This document shows, piece after piece, positions 6,820 to 14,834 of a DNA stretch of 19,868 nt (position 1 is the stretch's first letter; every line of letters starts with the position of its first letter). The translations under genes and the position numbers were made by a program. The notes beneath the pieces were generated by a model that saw nothing but the letters and a program-made list of their open reading frames with translations, was not told the origin of the DNA and made no database searches. Source of the DNA: Bacteroidota bacterium (GTDB lineage Bacteria > Bacteroidota > Bacteroidia > Bacteroidales > UBA12481). The stretch is from assembly GCA_030592205.1 (NCBI GenBank), contig JAUVKA010000016.1:1-19868 (forward strand), in the 5' to 3' direction.

Positions 6820-8159
6820 CTTGGCGAGTTTCTGATTTTTTTACCAAGTTCGCTGATTTTATTCCTGAATTTATCTTCATCAACTGTGAGTATCTTGTGA
6901 TTCTCCATGATTATTTTTCCATTCACTATGGTACTTGATACATCACCTGCTTGCATTGAATATACGATAGATGAGTAGGGATTATAGAGGGGTTGCCAAT
7001 GGGCTTGATCAGTGTTAATGATCATCAGATCTGCAAGTTTCCCGGTTTCAAGAGTCCCCAGGCAGTCATCCAATCCGTAGATCCTGGCATTATTTAATAT
7101 GGCCATTCTTATAGCTTGCTTTGCAGTAATGATAGTTGGATCAAAATGCTGCATTTTATGGAGCCTTGCGGTAAGTTGCATATCCAGTAATAGGCATTGG
7201 TTGTTATTACTAGCTGCTCCATCTGTTCCAATACCAATGAGAATTCCACTATTTTGAAGCTTAGGAACCGGGCACACACCTGATCCTAATTTCATATTGC
7301 TCTTGGTAATGGTAACAACACCAACCTGGTATTCATTTAATAAAGAAATATCCTCATCTGATAAATGATTACAGTGATAAGCTACTGACCTGCCCTGAAA
7401 AAAACCCAGATCAGCAAGTAACTTAGTGGACGATTTACCATACTTTTCTTTTACTTCAACATCTTCCGTAGCAGTTTCTGCAAGGTGTATAGTAGCCGGA
7501 ATATTCAACTTGCGAGATAGTTCTCCTATAGCTTTTAAAACTTCAGGTGAACAAGTATATGGAGAATGTGCAGGAAGAGATAAGCTTACCAATGGATGGT
7601 TTTGGTAGAGATTATATAGGTGCTCAGTATATTCTAATCCTTTTGAAGGAGATTTTTTATTGGGAGTAGGGAAGTCCAGGATTCCCTCTCCAACCATAAC
7701 CCGGATGCCTAGCTCTTCGCATGCACGCACTACTTGCTCCTGAAAAAAATACATATCCACAAAGATTCCTGTCCCGCAACGAATCATCTCAAGGGCGGAA
7801 ACCATAGATCCCAAATAAACATTTTCAGCGCTTACGTATTTGGCTTCAGCGGGCCAAATATGATCCTTAAGCCAACTATCCAGCGGAAGATCATTCCCAA
7901 TTCCCCTGAAAATCGACATTGCAGCATGGGTATGGCCATTGAAAAATGTGGGCATGATAATACCTCCCTTAGCATCAATAATCCTGTCGGCCTGATACAC
8001 CTTATGATCCATTTCCAGTCCAACATATTCCAGCTGCTTACCACGGATAAGAATCAGTCCGTTGGGGAACTCTGTCCAATTCTTATCAAGGGTGAGTACA
8101 TATCCGTTACGAATGGCCAGATCATACCTATTGTTCAGATTAACAGGACCTTTATTCAT
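6810..8159 (-). CDS. Amidohydrolase, MtaD/SsnA type (copy 1, downstream)
   Basis: A metal-dependent hydrolase of the amidohydrolase superfamily, closest in motif pattern to 5-methylthioadenosine/S-adenosylhomocysteine deaminase (MtaD) and related aminohydrolases. The 449 residues include a small N-terminal beta domain (AIRNGYVLTLD), the metal motif NGHTH (His76, His78), a DLPLDSWLKDHIWPAE segment typical of MtaD, HLAET (His225, Glu228), His262 in YHCNHL, and GTDGAASNN (Asp313), so the metal ligands are intact. The conserved H-N-P-x-S-N-M loop reads T-I-T-K-S-N-M (283-289), losing a widely conserved His. The gene is a clear paralogue of the upstream one and its ATG overlaps that gene's stop by 8 bp, suggesting translational coupling. 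Substrate unknown; deamination of a purine-type compound is a family-based guess. Confidence 0.85.
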   Translation of the reverse strand: MNKGPVNLNNRYDLAIRNGYVLTLDKNWTEFPNGLILIRGKQLEYVGLEMDHKVYQADRIIDAKGGIIMPTFFNGHTHAAMSIFRGIGNDLPLDSWLKDHIWPAEAKYVSAENVYLGSMVSALEMIRCGTGIFVDMYFFQEQVVRACEELGIRVMVGEGILDFPTPNKKSPSKGLEYTEHLYNLYQNHPLVSLSLPAHSPYTCSPEVLKAIGELSRKLNIPATIHLAETATEDVEVKEKYGKSSTKLLADLGFFQGRSVAYHCNHLSDEDISLLNEYQVGVVTITKSNMKLGSGVCPVPKLQNSGILIGIGTDGAASNNNQCLLLDMQLTARLHKMQHFDPTIITAKQAIRMAILNNARIYGLDDCLGTLETGKLADLMIINTDQAHWQPLYNPYSSIVYSMQAGDVSSTIVNGKIIMENHKILTVDEDKFRNKISELGKKIRNSPSYL

Positions 8160-9519
8160 TAATTCCCCCTCCCTGAACTCCTGACATTAAACCAGGAAAT
8201 GAATGCTTAAGCTTCTTCCCAAACTTCCTGGCCTCACTCAGAATCATTTCTTCATTTAAAGTCAGAATTTTTCTTTCCTCCATTAATACTTGTCCGTTTA
8301 CTACAAGAGTCATGATATCATGATTATGCATGCTGTTAACTATAGAAATAACCGGATCTATAACCGGTTGGTTATGAATAGAGCTCAGGTCAATAATCTG
8401 AAAATCTGCCTTAAATCCCTTTTTCAGCAGGCCCAATGAATTCATCCTGTATATCTCTGCACCATTTAGAGTAGCCATTTCCAATAGTTTTGCAGCCGTA
8501 AGAATACCTGGATCATGATTAATCCCTTTATGAATAAGATAGGCAGTTTGTAATTCCCTAAGCATACTTAATTGGTTATTACTGGCAGCACTATCAGTGC
8601 CTAATCCTACCTTAACTCCTTTGGATAATAATTGGGGGACTGGACATGCACCTGATCCCAAAGCCATGTTACTGTGTGGGTTATGGATTACAGGAACATT
8701 ATATTTGGCCAGGATTTTAATGTCCTTTTGATCCAAATGTACGCCGTGAATTAAAATGAAATGATCCTCAAAAACTCCGGTGCGCTCAAGAAGTTCAATC
8801 GGACTAATACCATAATTTGATCTGATGGATTCAACTTCTTGTCGGGTTTCACAGACATGACTGCATACAGGAATGTTCCATTTTCTTGCAATTTCTCCTG
8901 TTTTCGCATAAAGTTCAGGGGAACAGCTAAATGGAGCATGAGGAGTAAGATAGATTGATATCAATTCATTGTCTGCATACACACTATGCATTTTTGCAGA
9001 ATACTCAAATGTGTCATCGGAAGTTTTTGCTGATGGAGTAGATTCATCAAATAATCCTTCACCCAAAAAGCCTCTAAGTCCAGCTTCTGTAATTGCCTTT
9101 CCAATAGCCATTGAATGGAAATCCATATTAGCCAGCATACCGGTTCCGTTCCTGATCATTTCCACAAGAGACAAAAGTGCTCCCAGGTAAACATTTTCAG
9201 GAATGCAATATGATTTTTCCAATGGCCAAATTACTTTCTGTAACCAATCATGCAGATGCAGATCCGTACCGAGGCCCCTGTATAGAGATAAGCTTAAATG
9301 AGTATGCTGATTAAAGAAGGGAGGCAGAATAAATCGACCATCAGCATTGATAGTTTTTCTTGCATGGTAATGTGGAGAATCTTTTCGTGAGCCTATAAAC
9401 TCAATTCTACCAGAGTTGACCAGAAGAACTCCATTCTCAATAAGTGGCACATTAGAATCCATAGTTAGGAAACTACCACCTTCTACCGCAATGTCGTATG
9501 TTTGAAAAGTATTCTCCAA
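8152..9519 (-). CDS. Amidohydrolase, MtaD/SsnA type (copy 2, upstream)
   Basis: The 455-residue product is a metal-dependent hydrolase of the same family as its downstream neighbour. Visible motifs are NQHTH (His72, His74), WLQKVIWPLE (92-101), HVCET (His221, Glu224), His258 in HGVHLD, HNPHSNMALGSG with His279, and GTDSAASNN (Asp309). Here the HNPxSN loop is intact, unlike copy 1. The start is TTG at 9519: an in-frame TAA lies directly before it and the next Met (residue 20) would cut the first beta strand, so a non-ATG start is strongly favoured. It lies 34 bp downstream of the HupE gene and overlaps copy 1 by 8 bp, giving a three-gene leftward operon. MTA/SAH deaminase or another aminohydrolase are the likely activities; the exact substrate cannot be read from sequence. 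Confidence 0.85.
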   Translation of the reverse strand: MENTFQTYDIAVEGGSFLTMDSNVPLIENGVLLVNSGRIEFIGSRKDSPHYHARKTINADGRFILPPFFNQHTHLSLSLYRGLGTDLHLHDWLQKVIWPLEKSYCIPENVYLGALLSLVEMIRNGTGMLANMDFHSMAIGKAITEAGLRGFLGEGLFDESTPSAKTSDDTFEYSAKMHSVYADNELISIYLTPHAPFSCSPELYAKTGEIARKWNIPVCSHVCETRQEVESIRSNYGISPIELLERTGVFEDHFILIHGVHLDQKDIKILAKYNVPVIHNPHSNMALGSGACPVPQLLSKGVKVGLGTDSAASNNQLSMLRELQTAYLIHKGINHDPGILTAAKLLEMATLNGAEIYRMNSLGLLKKGFKADFQIIDLSSIHNQPVIDPVISIVNSMHNHDIMTLVVNGQVLMEERKILTLNEEMILSEARKFGKKLKHSFPGLMSGVQGGGINE

Positions 9520-9553
9520 TTATAAATTGTCTTGATTAAACAAAGGTGGTCTT

Positions 9554-10138
9554 TTAAAATGGTAAACGTTCAAAAATCAAAATTAGAGAAATACCCAAAC
9601 CAGCACCCGAAATAACCAGGTTCCATTCCCGCGACTTGGCTTTCAAGCCGTTAATAATGATAATGCCAGCCAGGATAAATCCACTCACAATTAAAATTTG
9701 TCCTAGTTCAATACCCAGGTTAAAAGAAAACAACGGGCCAATCAGATTGCTTTCATCACTTAAGAGTGCTCTAAGATAATTCGAAAATCCCATACCATGG
9801 ATCAGGCCGAAAAATAAAGCCAATGCGTATTTATATTTATGATGTCCGATTGAATAGGATTCTTTGCGCTGCAAAATATTTCCAATAGCCGTTAGAAGAA
9901 TTGTTACAGGTATTAAAAATTCTATCAAGTTTCCTGAGATTCTGACCAGATCCAGAGTAGCTAATAAAAGAGAGGCAGAATGTCCTATTGTAAATGCAGT
10001 TATTAAAATCAGAATTTTCTTCCAATGTTTTAACTGGTATACTGCGCAAAGTACCACAATAAATAAAATATGGTCATATCCCTTGAAATCAGCAATATGT
10101 TGTAATCCTAAAGTGAAATAAAGTTGAAATGTGCTCAT
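9554..10138 (-). CDS. HupE/UreJ family membrane protein
   Basis: The 194-residue product is a polytopic membrane protein with about six hydrophobic segments. It carries the signature of the HupE/UreJ family (nickel/cobalt permease-like): H14-x5-G-x-D22-H23 near the N-terminus, FTIGHS with His53, FGLIHGMGF with His114, and FNLGIELGQ at 139-147. Metal transport is the role assigned to characterised HupE proteins; for this Bacteroidota branch it is inferred. No hydrogenase or urease genes are near. It heads a leftward operon with two metal-dependent amidohydrolases and is divergent, across 52 bp, from a DUF6702 gene. I recall HupE/UreJ and DUF6702 genes as frequent neighbours in Bacteroidota. 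Metal supply to the downstream enzymes is possible but unproven. Confidence 0.85.
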   Translation of the reverse strand: MSTFQLYFTLGLQHIADFKGYDHILFIVVLCAVYQLKHWKKILILITAFTIGHSASLLLATLDLVRISGNLIEFLIPVTILLTAIGNILQRKESYSIGHHKYKYALALFFGLIHGMGFSNYLRALLSDESNLIGPLFSFNLGIELGQILIVSGFILAGIIIINGLKAKSREWNLVISGAGLGISLILIFERLPF

Positions 10139-10165
10139 ATAAATCTAATCTGGCTTTAAAAGTAT

Positions 10166-10173
10166 TAAATTTG
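10166..10173 (+). promoter_or_regulatory. Possible -7 element for the DUF6702 operon
   Basis: TAAATTTG matches TAnnTTTG exactly and ends 17 bases before the DUF6702 ATG, in the 52-bp divergent gap shared with hupE. No convincing -33 TTTG was found at the usual distance. Confidence 0.38.
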
Positions 10174-10190
10174 TTCTTAATCAGGTTATA

Positions 10191-10691
10191 ATGGCTCTTG
10201 GGATTAATTGGATTTTTTGCTTTTTATTTATTCTAACAAGCCATCCCCTGCATATGTCATTTACGAATATCGAATACAGTGCTTCCAAACAAAAGTGGGA
10301 GGTTTCTGTAAAACTTTTTAAAGATGATTTTGCAGTGGAGATGCTCAGGATATATGGAGTGAAGTTAAATATAGAAAATGAGGATGAAGATCAGGAAAAA
10401 TCAGCCTATTTTCATCGATTTATTTCTGACCATTTTATGTTGAAGATTAATGAAGATACAATCGGGATAGATTGCTGGGAATTTGAAGGAAAGAAACTAA
10501 ATTTCGAAGCTATATGGCTGAATTATTCCTTTGAATTTCAAGATCAACCCAAGGATATCGAGATAAAAAATACGCTTATGTTCGGTCTTTTTCAGGATCA
10601 AAAAAACTTATTAATATTTAAATATAAAGACAAACAGAAAGCTTATCAGTTTAGGCGAAATAAGCCGCAAATTCATTTTGTTATTGAATGA
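10191..10691 (+). CDS. DUF6702 family protein, probably exported
   Basis: A 166-residue protein whose N-terminus is hydrophobic (about residues 3-16) and followed by SHPLHMSFTNIEY, which matches the N-terminal pattern of the Bacteroidota DUF6702 family: a signal or anchor, then SHP-hydrophobic-HxSxTxI. The remainder is acidic and strand-rich with no catalytic motif that I recognise. The family has no established function. Its stop codon overlaps the next gene's ATG in an ATGA (10688-10691), so translation of the two is probably coupled. It is divergent from the HupE/UreJ gene, a recurrent partner of this family in my recollection. A role in metal-linked or envelope processes is only a context-based guess. 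Confidence 0.75.
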   Translation: MALGINWIFCFLFILTSHPLHMSFTNIEYSASKQKWEVSVKLFKDDFAVEMLRIYGVKLNIENEDEDQEKSAYFHRFISDHFMLKINEDTIGIDCWEFEGKKLNFEAIWLNYSFEFQDQPKDIEIKNTLMFGLFQDQKNLLIFKYKDKQKAYQFRRNKPQIHFVIE

Positions 10692-13330
10692 TATTGGAGC
10701 GATTTTTGTTAGTTTGGCAGGCAATGCAAAAAGCAATTACACATATTAGAGTTATTTTTCTAGCCGCAATAGTATTGCTGTTGTTAAATTCCGAAGCACT
10801 TGCAACTCATAATCGTGCCGGCGAGATCACCTACCAACAAATAGGAGAACTGTCATACAGAATTATTGTAATAACCTATACGGCAACAGGGCCAGGGCCT
10901 GTGGCCGACAGACCGGAATTAAGGGTAATTTTTGGGGATGGAACCATGGCAGATGTTCCGCGAATCGAAGAAGTGTTTCTTCCTGATTATTACAAGAGAA
11001 ATAAATATGTATGGGAGCACACTTACCCGGGACCTGGAGCTTACCAAATAGTTGTAGAAGACCCGAACAGGAACGAGGGGGTAAGGAATATTCCGAATTC
11101 AGTTAATACGGTTTTTTCCATCAAAACCATTATGATAATTAACCCGCAAATTGGCTACAATAATACACCGGTATTATTGAATCCTCCTATCGATAAGGCT
11201 GCTCTGGGATATACATTCATACATAACCCTGCTGCCTTTGATCCAGACGGCGACAGTTTATCTTATAAGCTGGCAATATGCACTTCAGAGGCTGGGAGAG
11301 AGATAGAGGGATATACTTTTCCTCCCTTCACAGATTCTCTTGTCGTTGATGAAATAAGCGGAGATTTGATCTGGGCAGCTCCTGCGGATACTGGAAAGTA
11401 CAATGTGGCCATGACCATCGAAGAATGGAGAAATGGGGTAATGATTGGCAAGATACAAAGGGATATGCAGATCGAAGTTTACACCACTGACAATCAACCG
11501 CCTGTTATAGAGCCGCTTGAAAAGGTTTGTATTATTGCAGGTGAGTTTTACAAACAAGAGATAACTGCATATGATCCTAATGCGGATTCCATCAATCTTT
11601 CAGCAAGTGGCGGGCCGTTTAGTTTTGCTACAGATTCTGCAACATTTCGGCAGGTTCTGTCTGTGCCTGGCACTGCAAAGGCATATTTTGAATGGCAAAC
11701 CAGTTGCGAAATGGTAAGAAAACAACCTTATCTGGTAATCATCAAAGCCAAGGATTTGAATTCTGATATCAGCCTGGTCGATAGTAAAAATCTGGAATTG
11801 TATATTAATGCACCAGGGCCAACAGCTTTGGAATTATCCCCGGGTTCATCTTCAATGGAGCTGAATTGGCAGGTTTGCTCCTGCGACAATATTAAAGGCT
11901 ATAGAATCTACAGGCGAACGGGATCAGTGGCATTTGACCCCGGACCCTGTGATACAGGAATTCCTGATGATCTGGGATATGAATTGATTAGTGAGATTGA
12001 AGGGCATGCTGTAAATACTTTTCTGGATACAAATAATAATCTTGGTTTGGATCAGACGACTAATTATTGTTACCGTGTGATTGGATATTATAGTGATGGT
12101 GCTGAGACCTTTACATCAAATGAAGCATGTGCTGAATTGGTAAAAGGATTCCCATTTATTACAAAGGTAAGTATTGATAAGACTCATAACACAAAAGGTG
12201 AAATCTCTCTCGCATGGCTGGCCCCCACAACGCAAGACCTGGTGAACACTAATGGACCATATACTTTCTTTATATATCGTTCTGAGGGCCAGCATGGACA
12301 AGATCCCATACTTATAGATTCTCTCTCAGGACTGGATAAGACCAATTACCTTGATAAGGGAATTAATACTTTGGAAAAATCCTGGTCGTACCAGGTGCAA
12401 TTGATGAATACTGAACCAGGAAACAGGTTTCCAATTGAGACTGCCCAATTGGCTTCCAGTCTGTTCCTGAATATCGATCCACATCATGAGGCATTACGAC
12501 TAAATTTTTCGAAAAATGTCCCATGGCAGAATCTCGAATATATTCTGTACAAAGGCAGCGAATCACAGCTTGATTCGATTGGGCGGACAGAGCACTTGAC
12601 CTACCTGGATCAGGGCTTAGAGGATGGAGAAAGGTATTGTTACCAGGTTAAGAGTATAGGAGAATACAGTGATACTGGTTATCGACCTATAATAAATTTT
12701 TCACAGATAGCCTGTGGAGTGCCGATTGATACTATTCCTCCCTGTCCACCTATCCTGAATGTGCGGAGTAATTGCGACAGTCTGGCCAACATACTGAAAT
12801 GGAACAATGTGGCTGATTCCTGCGCTTTTGATGCTGCCGGTTACCGCATTTATTTCCGAATTGAGATCGAGGGGGATATGGCGCTTATCGATTCTGTTGC
12901 ACCGGCTTCAAAAGTGGAATACTGGCACTATCCGGAAAACAGTATGGCCGGCTGCTATGCTGTTACAGCTGTTGATTCTGTTGGCAATGAAAGCATTTTT
13001 TCAAATATCGTTTGTGTGGATGATTGTATAAATTATGAACTGCCTAATGTGTTTACACCAAATGGCGACGGGATAAATGATCTGTTCAGGCCTTATCCAC
13101 ATAATTTGGTTGAGAAGATTGATCTGAAGATATATGGGAGATGGGGAAACCTGGTTTATCAAACTAGTGATCCTGATATTAATTGGGATGCTGTGCATAT
13201 GGATTCAGGGAAAAAAGTCCCGCCAGGTGTGTACTATTATATATGTGATGTGTATGAACGTCGCTTAACAGGGCTTGAACCCAGATATCTGATTGGTTTT
13301 GTTCATGTGTTGTATGGTGATGAAAAGTGA
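10688..13330 (+). CDS. Large secreted multidomain protein with T9SS type B (CHU_C) C-terminal domain
   Basis: The 880-residue product ends in a 'gliding motility-associated' C-terminal domain (about 782-880: LPNVFTPNGDGINDLF, then IYGRWGNLVYQ, W, and VPPGVYYY), the signal for export through the type IX secretion system in Bacteroidota. Before it lie an N-terminal PKD-like region (about 40-150, GDGT and HTYPGPGAY), a cadherin/Ig-like region (DPDGDSLSYKL near 187-197), and several fibronectin-III-like modules with paired Cys (for example KGYRIYRR and YCYRV in about 375-480, YRIYFR and CYAVTAVD in about 690-775). A signal peptide is visible, ending near SEALA. If translation starts at 10688 the n-region is long; ATG 10724 (MQKAITHIR) gives a more typical signal, but 10688 gives the ATGA overlap with DUF6702. 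No catalytic motif is seen; adhesion or surface structure is likely. Confidence 0.85.
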   Translation: MILERFLLVWQAMQKAITHIRVIFLAAIVLLLLNSEALATHNRAGEITYQQIGELSYRIIVITYTATGPGPVADRPELRVIFGDGTMADVPRIEEVFLPDYYKRNKYVWEHTYPGPGAYQIVVEDPNRNEGVRNIPNSVNTVFSIKTIMIINPQIGYNNTPVLLNPPIDKAALGYTFIHNPAAFDPDGDSLSYKLAICTSEAGREIEGYTFPPFTDSLVVDEISGDLIWAAPADTGKYNVAMTIEEWRNGVMIGKIQRDMQIEVYTTDNQPPVIEPLEKVCIIAGEFYKQEITAYDPNADSINLSASGGPFSFATDSATFRQVLSVPGTAKAYFEWQTSCEMVRKQPYLVIIKAKDLNSDISLVDSKNLELYINAPGPTALELSPGSSSMELNWQVCSCDNIKGYRIYRRTGSVAFDPGPCDTGIPDDLGYELISEIEGHAVNTFLDTNNNLGLDQTTNYCYRVIGYYSDGAETFTSNEACAELVKGFPFITKVSIDKTHNTKGEISLAWLAPTTQDLVNTNGPYTFFIYRSEGQHGQDPILIDSLSGLDKTNYLDKGINTLEKSWSYQVQLMNTEPGNRFPIETAQLASSLFLNIDPHHEALRLNFSKNVPWQNLEYILYKGSESQLDSIGRTEHLTYLDQGLEDGERYCYQVKSIGEYSDTGYRPIINFSQIACGVPIDTIPPCPPILNVRSNCDSLANILKWNNVADSCAFDAAGYRIYFRIEIEGDMALIDSVAPASKVEYWHYPENSMAGCYAVTAVDSVGNESIFSNIVCVDDCINYELPNVFTPNGDGINDLFRPYPHNLVEKIDLKIYGRWGNLVYQTSDPDINWDAVHMDSGKKVPPGVYYYICDVYERRLTGLEPRYLIGFVHVLYGDEK

Positions 13331-13345
13331 CAAAAATTGATCTGG

Positions 13346-14533
13346 ATGAGGAATAGAATACATTTATTAATCCTTATCCTCCTGCCATTTCAGCTAATGG
13401 GGCAGGAGTCTATTCCTGAATTGCTTAAAATTCAGGCTTTATTCGCTAAGGGTGAATATCAGGAAGTCCTGTCTGATAACTTTATTCCTAAAGGTGTCAT
13501 TGAAAGACAGCTGTATTATTCGCTTAAAGGTAGTTGTGCTTTTCAACTAAACGAACCAGACGAAGCCATTAAGTTTTTTGAGCAGGCTGAACTAATAAAT
13601 AGGGGATCAGCTGCATTGGAACTGGCTCACTGTTACATCAGGAAAGATGATAAAACACAAATGTTTAAATATTTGGCTGAACATCTTAATTCACCTTATA
13701 AACTGTCGCGCAAAGAGATAATGCTTGACCCAGAGTTTTCAAATTTAGACAGAGATCGTGAGTGGATTCGTTTTTGGTCGAACAATTGGTATGATGAAGT
13801 TGATGATCTGATAGCTGAAGCACAATATCAGATTAAGCAAAATGATCTTGATGAAACTTTCTGGCTTGATTTGATTCAGAAATATGATAATCATGCCATT
13901 ATACTGGCTTTGACTGTACAGTACTATCAATTGAAAGGTGAAGGCAGTAAGGCTGATCGTGCCTTTGATCAGGCCATTAGTATTGATCCGGATAATCTTG
14001 AGATTAATATACAATTCGGTGAATACCTGATAGAAAAGAAAGAATATGAAAGTGCAATCCAGGTTTTCAATCGAATGATTTCTCAAAATCCATATGATAT
14101 CAGTTTATACTTAGGCCGGGTTCTTGCTATTTTCAAATCCGGACAATCAAATCGGGGTATTGATGAAATAAAACGGCTTGAACAGATTGGAATAGATCCG
14201 TCCAGCTTGTATTTTCTTCTTGCGAAGGAATTGATCCAGGATAATCCAAAAACTGCCATTGAATACCTTGATCCGGGTTTGTCTGAAAAACCAACAGCAG
14301 CAGCTTTCAACCTGAGGGCAGAAGCTTATGAGGCATTGGGTGATTACCAGGAAGCTATTAAAGACCTGGCTATGTCGCTTGATATAAATCCTAAACAAGC
14401 TCTTGTTTATTATGATCGGGCTCAGTTAAGATTGAAAACAGGAGATCTTGACGGAGCATGCTACGATTGGCAAAACGCACTGCAACTGGGTCATAGAAAG
14501 GCGGCTGATATGCTCCATAAGTATTGTACATAG
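13346..14533 (+). CDS. Exported TPR-repeat protein
   Basis: The 395-residue product starts MRNRIHLLILILLPF, a signal peptide that probably ends near FQLMGQ; there is no lipobox Cys, so a periplasmic location is inferred. The mature part is made of tetratricopeptide-like helical pairs: clear units include EPDEAIKFFEQAELI, DRAFDQAISIDPDN, EYESAIQVFNRMISQNPYD, DYQEAIKDLAMSLDINPKQ and DLDGACYDWQNALQLG near the C-terminus. Such proteins act as protein-binding scaffolds. The ATG at 13346 is preferred to a TTG nine bases upstream because it gives the better signal peptide. It begins 15 bp after the CHU_C gene and is the third gene of the DUF6702 operon, so an assembly or partner role for the secreted protein is plausible but inferred. 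Confidence 0.82.
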   Translation: MRNRIHLLILILLPFQLMGQESIPELLKIQALFAKGEYQEVLSDNFIPKGVIERQLYYSLKGSCAFQLNEPDEAIKFFEQAELINRGSAALELAHCYIRKDDKTQMFKYLAEHLNSPYKLSRKEIMLDPEFSNLDRDREWIRFWSNNWYDEVDDLIAEAQYQIKQNDLDETFWLDLIQKYDNHAIILALTVQYYQLKGEGSKADRAFDQAISIDPDNLEINIQFGEYLIEKKEYESAIQVFNRMISQNPYDISLYLGRVLAIFKSGQSNRGIDEIKRLEQIGIDPSSLYFLLAKELIQDNPKTAIEYLDPGLSEKPTAAAFNLRAEAYEALGDYQEAIKDLAMSLDINPKQALVYYDRAQLRLKTGDLDGACYDWQNALQLGHRKAADMLHKYCT

Positions 14534-14535
14534 AA

Positions 14536-14834
14536 GGCTTGAGGCGTTAGGCTTCAGGCTTAAGGATAAGGCTAAGTAATTAGTGACCAGGTTATAAGGG
14601 ATCTCCATGTTGGGTTCTTCTTACCAAACTACTTAATACCAATACATATATTTACACCTAAAGCCTTAATTGTAAAGATAAGTAATTAGTTTACAGGGGT
14701 ATAAGATTAGTGTTAAATTTATAATTAAAAATTTGGACTAAGCTGAAGTGACAATTTTAAAAGTGCTATAGGTGTGTTTTTTAACCTTAATCTCAAATGA
14801 CTTATAACTCATACTCCTCCTTAAGCCTTAAGCC
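14536..14834. repeat. Intergenic repeat cluster between the TPR gene and lgt
   Basis: This gap between two convergent genes is filled with related repeats. A 52-bp unit at 14783-14834 (aaccttaatc, then cttataactcatact, then aagccttaagcc) matches 17041-17092 in the same orientation at 46 of 52 positions by hand alignment without gaps, and runs into the last codons of lgt. A diverged copy in the opposite orientation covers about 14536-14596 (ggcttaaggataag, then taattagtga). A further direct repeat of about 28 bp lies at 14573-14600 and 14679-14708 (both contain taagtaattagt, a few differing bases, then tataag). No gene is seen in it. Confidence 0.65.

Noticed and set aside
6819..6849. Inverted repeat aacttgg/ccaagtt as a terminator between pyk and the amidohydrolase
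   Set aside because: The 7-bp stem has a loop of nearly 20 nt, lies inside the amidohydrolase coding sequence and lacks a T-run after the stem.
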